Source of the DNA: Trichodelitschia bisporula | Taxonomy: Eukaryota > Ascomycota > Dothideomycetes > Phaeotrichales > Phaeotrichaceae | Direction: 5' to 3' | DNA length: 64,000 bases | Assembly: GCA_010356995.1 (NCBI GenBank) | Contig: ML996696.1 | Coordinates: 932,364 to 996,363, forward strand | Part shown: positions 57,370-64,000 of the stretch, piece after piece | Numbering within the stretch: position 1 is the first letter of the stretch | Layout of the letters: every line of letters starts with the position of its first letter | Program-made: the position numbers and the translations under genes | Notes under the pieces: model-generated | The model's input: the letters and a program-made list of their open reading frames with translations, nothing else | Databases searched by the model: none | Told to the model about the DNA's origin: nothing

Positions 57370-58345
57370 ATCACCACTCATGGTGAGGCTCTTGTCCAAG
57401 GGGTCTTCGAGGCCTTCTTCCAAAATGAAGGCATGCAGTCCCAATTTCGACCTGCCCGCTCCCGCCGTCTCCGAGAGAGACTGGATCTTCATCCAAAACT
57501 TCCACCGGGCCAACGCACCGTACCTTCGGCCTCGTTATGCTGCACCGCCACTTCGATCTTGCGCCTCGCGCCTTGATCCAGCATCCAAGCGTTACCGTCG
57601 GACAGACGAAGTCGGTTGAGACAGCACTTGACGATGGTGCCATCGTTCCTGGACCAGACAATCCCTCGCCGGCTGCCTAACCGCCAACCGGCCAACATGG
57701 ACCAACACCACAGCGGCTTGCTGCGCCTTGGGACGAAGAACAGTGGGCCATTTGGTATTAGAGAATCCCTCTATGAACCTTCAATAGGTATTTTGTCGAT
57801 ACCTATGGCGCAAACTCGGCCTCAAACGCGAAAAGACAAGGTGTTGCCAGCGTCATCTTCACCGACGAGAAGTTGGCTCACTACCGTGGGACCGCGACAC
57901 CTTGGGAGGGAGTAGTCACCGGCATGAAGGGGAGCAGTGGGAAGAAGAAGTGGAGGCTTGGACCTGGAACGCTGCTGGAAAGAAGGAAGTGTGGGATTCG
58001 AATGTTGCCTCTTGGAACGTCATACTCGCGAAGATCAGCGGACAGAGGGCCATCGTCGACAGATCGTTGTTCACTTGCGCCATGGTGAGGCTCCTCCGCC
58101 CCTAGCCCGCCATGTGGGCTTTCGACGACGATGGGCTACTCAAGCCCACCGAATTCTTCTATTTGGAACACCCCGATCCTCCCCTTTCCCGGGAAGCCCT
58201 CGAGTTCGTCACAAAGTTCAAGAAGCTCATCGACAGGCTCGGGCTTAGCAAAGTTGTCGGGCTTGTACGGTTTCCTGGCCCGGAGTTCAAGGGCTCCTGC
58301 GAGATTACTCGGGGTCGGGCCAACACCTCCTCGCCTAGATGATGT
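57370..58345 (+). pseudogene. Decayed gene for an unknown fungal protein
   Basis: Coherent protein-like segments follow one another on the plus strand but in changing frames. In order: RDWIFIQNFHRANAPYLRP (about 57480), VETALDDGAIVPGPDNP (about 57616), NSGPFGIRESLYEPSIGIL (about 57745), SVIFTDEKLAHYRG (about 57860), KKEVWDSNVASWNVILAKI (about 57980), GEAPPPLARH (about 58087) and MWAFDDDGLLKPTEFFYLEH to LIDRLGLSKVVGLVRFPGPE (58112-58270). At least four frame changes separate them, in gaps too short for introns. The segments have the look of a fungus-specific hypothetical family, but I cannot name it. A multi-intron functional gene is less likely. Confidence 0.55.
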
Positions 58346-58639
58346 ATGGCAAGACCAGAGTTGCTATGACTCGGCAAGAGTTTACTAGGCTCTAGGAGGA
58401 GCATAACGAAGAAAGGCAAGTGTTGCTGCTCCATCGTGCATTTTCTAATACGCTTATATAGCTGGCCGCGTCTTTCGTGCAATAGCGTATGCCAGCAGGG
58501 GACAATAATTCACCACCCATCGCCGGTGCACGAAGCTGTTGTTTCAGCAATTAATAGTGCATTTCAGAGTGTCCCCCGCACTTATGCGGATGTCCAGAGA
58601 CGTAAGCGATGACCCTTCCTTCGAATTTTGCGACATCAT

Positions 58640-59279
58640 CGCTGGTATATAAGCTTACAATGAATGAATAGTACCCGGCGGGGCCAAAGAGCATCCCTAC
58701 AATTTGGTACCTCGAGGAAGACATGTTTAGGCGCGGATGCGAATGCATCTGAAATGACAACGGGTTCGCGGTCATGCTGCTTGGCGGCAAGCGTCAGACC
58801 CACAACCTTGCTGGTGAGCAGGAAAAGTGTCGCAAGGACCATCAAAATGATGCACGACTTGCTAGAAAAAACCTGACCTCCAAGTAAAGATCGGCATCTC
58901 TGAACTCCACAAGCTTCGGACGTTCCTTTGCGAGCGTGATGTTCGCTTTAGCATCAAGGCCTTGCACTTGATGTTTACGAGCGCCACTACTCTTATCACT
59001 GCCAACATCACTACACCCAGCCGATCTGAAGAGCATGTGGTGTATGACACCATAGGTTGCATGACGCCATGTGATGGAAGGTATGATACAGTGTATCGTC
59101 GCGACGAATGGATGGCCGGGTGCCTGAAACTTCAGGAAGAAGCTAAACAGCGCCAGCGAGAGCCTTCCATTTCTTCTAACGAAGGGCCTTACGCCCGTTG
59201 GCGTGAAGAGCCTGAACACAACAGACGCATCCGTCGTGACAGAGCAGGAGGAGCACAGCTTCCACCTTTGGCAGCTTAG
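58640..59279 (+). pseudogene. Second decayed gene for an unknown fungal protein
   Basis: A plus-strand frame reads AGPKSIPTIWYLEEDMFRRG then NDNGFAVMLLGGKRQTHNLA (58674-58800), broken by two stop codons, one just before and one inside. It shifts near 58865 into a frame open to 59279: KIGISELHKLRTFLCERDV, then SIKALHLMFTSATTLI, TPSRSEEHVVYDTIG, CDGRYDTVYRRDEWMAGCL and a charged end RWREEPEHNRRIRRDRAGG. The stretch near 58860 (gcttgctag-like) could be an acceptor, so the 3' part may be an exon. A partial second copy of the IPTIWYLE segment (ISIPIIRYLEG) lies near 59435. Family unknown. Confidence 0.45.
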
Positions 59280-60301
59280 CACGGAAGGGACACGACTTAA
59301 GTGTAAACATTGTAGCTTAGTTTCTCCTCCTCATCCGCCTTGACAGAATCGAAAGTTGTTTGTCTGTTTGACCTGACGTCAGTCAACCAGCGAGGTCTCT
59401 CGCAACCATCCTACTACCGTGTGTCCGTGTACATCAGCATCCCTATCATTCGGTACCTTGAGGGCTTGCTCACATTGGATTATCTGCTAAGAAGGTAGCG
59501 AAATTGTCTTGAGGAAATAACAGGGGCGGTGCTTGGAATTGAAACTTGTCAATGAAGGTGCTTCCTAGCTAAATAGTTTTTCATCCATTTCTTTCGACAT
59601 GGCAAACAGTTTTTGAAGTCAAAGGACCGATCCAACCCTAGAACCGCTGTTCAGTCGACTCTGACCCGGTTTCTAGTTCTAACTGTTCGGTGACCAGTGT
59701 ATAGCCGCCTAGGCACCGTGGCTTTTCTGAGCGGAGGCCGAGGGGAGTTCTCACCATTCTGTGGGATATAAGAGGCGCAGCCTGCTCCTCCTTGATTTTT
59801 GGGTCCAAGGGGTCCCTCTATGGTATGTTTATCGACGGGCTAGAAATGGCGTGATGGTTAGGTTGCCGCGTCATCAATTATGAATTCGGGGCCGCCCTGG
59901 GGAGGCGTAACAACGTACATGTAGACAAAAGACGACTACGACTTTGTGTGAGTTCGAAGGTGCCTCCCGAAAGTTTGTGGCTGCCCTCGCTGGCAAAGAT
60001 CCCCCATCAGGGCGGCTACGACTTCCTGATTAATGTGGCGGCGATCTAACAAGATCCAGCCCGAGAACCTACGTATCAAGGTCGTGGCACTAGAAGTATA
60101 TAAATGGCCACATAACTGCAGAGTTCCTCGAACCTCTTACAACTTCAATCCGTTCCTCTTCACAACTATATATTGACTGCCCGGGCGAGCGGTACGTAAT
60201 ACATCTCACGCCGCAAGAACGAAAAGAAAAACTCTCACCCAATCACTTACCAGGCTAACTTTGATAAGGCGACCTTTTCTCTTTCCATCAACAGCTTGAA
60301 G
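59280..60301. other. AT-richer spacer with palindrome copy 2
   Basis: About 1 kb between two decayed genes, with no gene. It holds the second palindrome (59966-60026), a partial duplicate of a segment of the upstream pseudogene near 59435, and promoter-like sequence before 60302 (TATATA near 60097 and 60170). Confidence 0.5.
59966..60026. repeat. Short palindromic element, copy 2
   Basis: Left arm cccgaaagtttgtggctgcc and right arm agggcggctacgacttcctg pair imperfectly. Same family as 56189-56271. A further half arm (gactacgactttg) lies just upstream near 59932. Confidence 0.55.
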
Positions 60302-61356
60302 ATGATGGCACATGAGACGCCGGACTCAAGTCCGGAAAGCATCATTGCAGCTGTCTCCGAGTTAGGAATCGGCGGCACAACACCATCCTTGGATGTAGTA
60401 TTCAGCGGAGGCCAGTGTCAAATCTACAAGCTGAGCTTCGCAGACCACGAAAGTCTGGCCGTTCGCATTCCGCACCGTGTCGACGACAATCCAGATAGCA
60501 TCATCTACGGGCTCTACGCGGAATGGCAAGTCGTCCAGAAGCTCGAGGACAAGGGCTTCCGCTGGGCTCCCAGATGCCGAGGGCGCAGCCGGACTTTCGA
60601 CAACCCAGTCGGATATCCCTTTCTCGTCCTGACTTGGGTCGAAGGTTCGACACTACGCTGGGGCGAAAATGTTCCACCACAGCCTCAGCGAGATGAGCTG
60701 CTCTGGCAGCTAGCCGCCATACAGTTGTCTTTGATACACTGCACCCAGGAAGAAGGTACGTAAAGTGTTGCCCCTTTCACGTGGCGACCAAAAACAGCTC
60801 AACCAACTCTATTGTCTATAGGCTCTGTCACCGCGAACGAATTTTTCCAGAGACTCATAAAAAGCAGGCGGACTCGTGTTCTTGAAGGCAAGAGGCCTGG
60901 CCTTTCCGAGCAGGATTATGACGACTAGGAAGCTCTACTCCCTCGCGTTTTCAGTAGGCATGAATGCGACCGGCGGGTAGCTATGGATCATGGTGACATC
61001 AAGCCGGACAACATAATCGTGTATGCTGAGAATAACGTCAGATGGTACGTACGGGAGACGCATCATTTACCATGTCCCTTAGATGGCTAATCATCCGACA
61101 GCAGCATTATCGATTGGGGCTTTGCCAACATGGCTCCCTAGCCGCTGGCCTTCCCCGCTTTCTCTGGACCACTTTGCCCACGGCAGAAACTCGAAGGGAT
61201 AAGCAGGCATACGCAGCTTACTTCGCTTTCGCCGAGTCACATATGGCGCCGTACACGCTGTCAGTACAAATCGCTAGGGACGTTGATATTCGCACCCTGT
61301 ATGTGGAGTCGCTCTTCAGCAAAGGTATGCATGCTACCCTGGTGGCGAAGGGATGA
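60302..61356 (+). pseudogene. APH-like (aminoglycoside phosphotransferase fold) kinase, decayed
   Basis: Three exons can be traced: 60302-60755, 60822-61044 and 61102-61356, with introns starting GTACGT and ending in TATAG and GACAG. Exon 1 opens MMAHETPDSSPESIIAAV and has SGGQCQIYKLSFADHESLAV, PHRVDDNPDSIIYGLYAEWQ and GYPFLVLTWVEGSTLRWGE. Exon 2 has the Brenner-type catalytic motif VAMDHGDIKPDNIIVY and exon 3 IIDWGFAN, both with their key Asp and Asn. The fungal APH/ChoK-like family fits. Two in-frame TAG stops interrupt it, one in exon 2 before EALLPRV (60928) and one after DWGFANMAP (61138), so it is probably inactive. Both would be explained by CAG to TAG. The ATG used is the first in frame; a TTG just upstream is ignored. 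Confidence 0.7.
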
Positions 61357-61533
61357 GAGCTCCCTGGTTGCAAGCTCCCGGAGAATGAGGATGAGGAAGG
61401 CTCATGCCGCAACAACCAACTCCAATGATAGAGGGGAAACTAGGGGTATCATGGTAGGTGCTAAGGTCGCTGACCGGTGCAAGCATCTTTGTTCTTAACA
61501 CGGAGAAGGGGAAGTTCGCGGCTCGCCTTCTAT

Positions 61534-62597
61534 CTACGTTCCCGTCTGCTGGCCCTGCATAAAGCTCCAGGCATCGCCCTATCCCGCGTCAGCACCATCC
61601 CCACGCACCACAGGAACACACAACGCACCTTGTCCACAAACCTGAGCGCCTCCCACAGGCGCTCCGTCGGCCCCTCACCGAGCCACTGCGGCATCGTATC
61701 CTTGAGCCCATCCTCAAACTCCCACCCTTGCCCGCCCTCCACGTAAATGGCCTTCCCGGCCATGCTCCCATCCACCAGGAGGCCCAGCGTCGTAACCGCC
61801 AGGTCGTCCGGCACGTTCACCGCCAGCCCCTCGCGCCGGTAGTGCTGCACGATCCCGTCTGTCATCGCGCTCTCCGTCATGCCGGGGCACACGACGTTGA
61901 TGCGAATCCCTTCGCGCTCGAGGAGCGGCTTGCGCAGGCTGCGCATGAGGCCCTGGACGGCGTGTTTTGTGGCCTGGGAATTTGCTTCTAATTCAGATGC
62001 GGGATCAAGGTAACGTACCTGGTACACTGGCAGCCCCGGGCTCTCGCGGAACCCCGCCGCGCTACCGATCATCACCACGCTCCGGTCCTCGCCCTCGCTG
62101 CGCCCCTCACGCAGATACGCTAGCCCAACACGCACGAAATACATAACGCCCAGGAGATTAACCCTTACCGTCGCATCCGTCGGCAGTTGCTCCACATCCT
62201 TAACCCCCAATCCCGTGCCAAACCAATCCCCCCTCTCACCCACGCCAGCCACGGCAACCGCATGATCCACACGGCCGAAGCGCTCGAGCGCGGTGCGGAA
62301 GAGCGTTAGGTGGTCCGCGTAGTTCGTGACGTCGACGGGAACGAAGAGGACTCGGGTGGGGGAGTTGATGGACTGCGTTAGTGCGGTTCCGGCGGCCGAG
62401 TCGGAGTCGCCGAATACGACGCGCGCGCCGGAGCTGGCGAGGTGCCGGACGGTTGCGGCGCCGATGCCGTTGGCGCCGCCTGCGGGGTTAGTAGGGCGTG
62501 TGGGGGGGGGTATTGGGAGGGGGTTACCGGAGATGACGATAACTTTGTTGGTGAGGGCGTGAAAGGTTGATGGGGAGGGGTTGTAGACGTTTGACAT
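61534..62597 (-). CDS. Short-chain dehydrogenase/reductase (SDR)
   Basis: Classical SDR oxidoreductase. Exons 62597..62528, 62479..62019, 61973..61629 and 61578..61534 give 306 aa. Introns of 48, 45 and 50 bp; the first two are stop-free multiples of three, so unspliced reading would also be open. Splicing restores the Rossmann motif VIVISGGANGIGAATV and the active-site YQATKHAV (YxxxK). Also seen are VFGDSDSAAG (cofactor specificity region, Asp suggests NAD), AVAVAGVGE (NAG-like), VVMIGSAAGFRE with the catalytic Ser, and NVVCPGMTESAM. The last short exon gives GDAWSFMQGQQTGT; reading through intron 3 would instead add a basic tail ending ASRRERR. Resembles 15-hydroxyprostaglandin-dehydrogenase-like fungal SDRs. 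Substrate unknown. Confidence 0.88.
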
Positions 62598-63201
62598 GAT
62601 TGCAATTAGGAGCAGGGAGTTAGGGTTCGAAGTACGGATTATAGCTTAGACGCAGTATGGTGTTTAGAAGGGACTCTTCGATTTAATATAAGTATTTACC
62701 TACATATACACCCCGCTTCCCCGCATTCCATTTGGGCGGGTAAGGCGGAAGGCTGAGGATGTGGGGGTCGCATAAGCTTACCCGGCGCACGAGGCCAGCT
62801 TTTGCGGGCACCAAAGCTGAGACTGGAAAGCAAAAGGACAATCCGGGGTACTTCAGAGAGAACTTACGACGGAAGACTTTCGGATCGGATTTTTTGAGGC
62901 TAAAGTGAGGCCGTTGCTGGGACATCGGCGGAGGCTTGGCGGCTTGAGTATTCAGCCTCGTGGCAAGTCAACGGGCGGGCTCAACCTCAACTACGTCTCA
63001 AGTTCTAGTTCCCGCTCTAAAGATATTTGATCATACAGGGCCCATAAATGCTTGTTGAGTGACGTTGGAAGATTGGTCTAGAGGCGCGAAGTTCATAATT
63101 CAGTCATTGCACTATGCCATCAGGTCCACCTATTCCTACAGTCCCACCGCGCCGCACGTCCTAGCAAGTGTCCGCCATATCCAAGCCCAACTCACAGTCC
63201 C
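62598..63201. other. Intergenic region between SDR start and CRAL-TRIO gene end
   Basis: About 600 bp. Short frames only. No motif or repeat is recognised. Confidence 0.5.

Positions 63202-64000
<799 letters not shown>

Noticed and set aside
58842-59282. Minus-strand frame of 146 codons
   Set aside because: The plus strand of the same interval gives a more protein-like, charged sequence continuous with upstream segments, so the minus frame is taken as its shadow.

Overview
The window looks like a chromosomal segment of a filamentous ascomycete (Pezizomycotina). The evidence is GC-rich sequence, dense single-copy eukaryotic genes on both strands, very short GT-AG introns (mostly 40-55 bp) with CTAAC or CTGAC branch sites just before the acceptor, and filamentous-fungus content such as a NoxB-type NADPH oxidase, ATG22, a cell-wall GH17 enzyme and a CSR1-like Sec14 protein. 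The class cannot be fixed from the sequence alone. There is no operon, CRISPR array, rRNA or convincing tRNA.

Layout, left to right: start of an unknown gene running off the left edge (-); MEP/Amt ammonium transporter (-) with a GATA-rich upstream region; RRP6 nuclear exosome exonuclease (-); LST7/folliculin-like gene (+), cut at its 3' end by a 50-base assembly gap and followed by four adjacent fold-back repeats; MDM35 (-), a tiny four-exon gene; GH17 cell-wall glucanase (-); MDR-type quinone oxidoreductase (+); protein disulfide isomerase (-); ATG22 (-) divergent from MED14/RGR1 (+); NoxB (-); a secreted Ser/Thr-rich repeat protein (-); VTS1 (-) divergent from EMG1 (+); a VOC-domain protein with a long low-complexity tail (+); a proline-rich protein (-); a RING-H2 protein with a Q-rich tail (-). 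Then comes about 6.6 kb without an intact gene, with repeats and palindromes, followed by three decayed genes (two unknown, one APH-like kinase). The window ends with an SDR (-) and a CSR1-like CRAL-TRIO gene (-) running off the right edge.

Most genes are housekeeping: RNA surveillance and ribosome biogenesis (RRP6, EMG1, VTS1), transcription (MED14), ER folding (PDI), mitochondrial lipid transfer (MDM35), and nutrient sensing and recycling (MEP, LST7, ATG22). They do not form one pathway; gene order looks like ordinary fungal mesosynteny. The accessory part is 53.7-61.4 kb, where spacing is wide, GC is visibly lower and only gene remains and repeats are found. Non-coding novelties are the tandem fold-back array at 12.7-13.3 kb, a dispersed repeat with three diverged copies (20.6, 48.5 and 56.9 kb), a small palindrome family (56.2 and 60.0 kb) and two long poly-C tracts.

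Exon limits were placed by reading GT/AG sites, branch motifs and frame; every multi-exon model reported as complete keeps an open frame across all joins.
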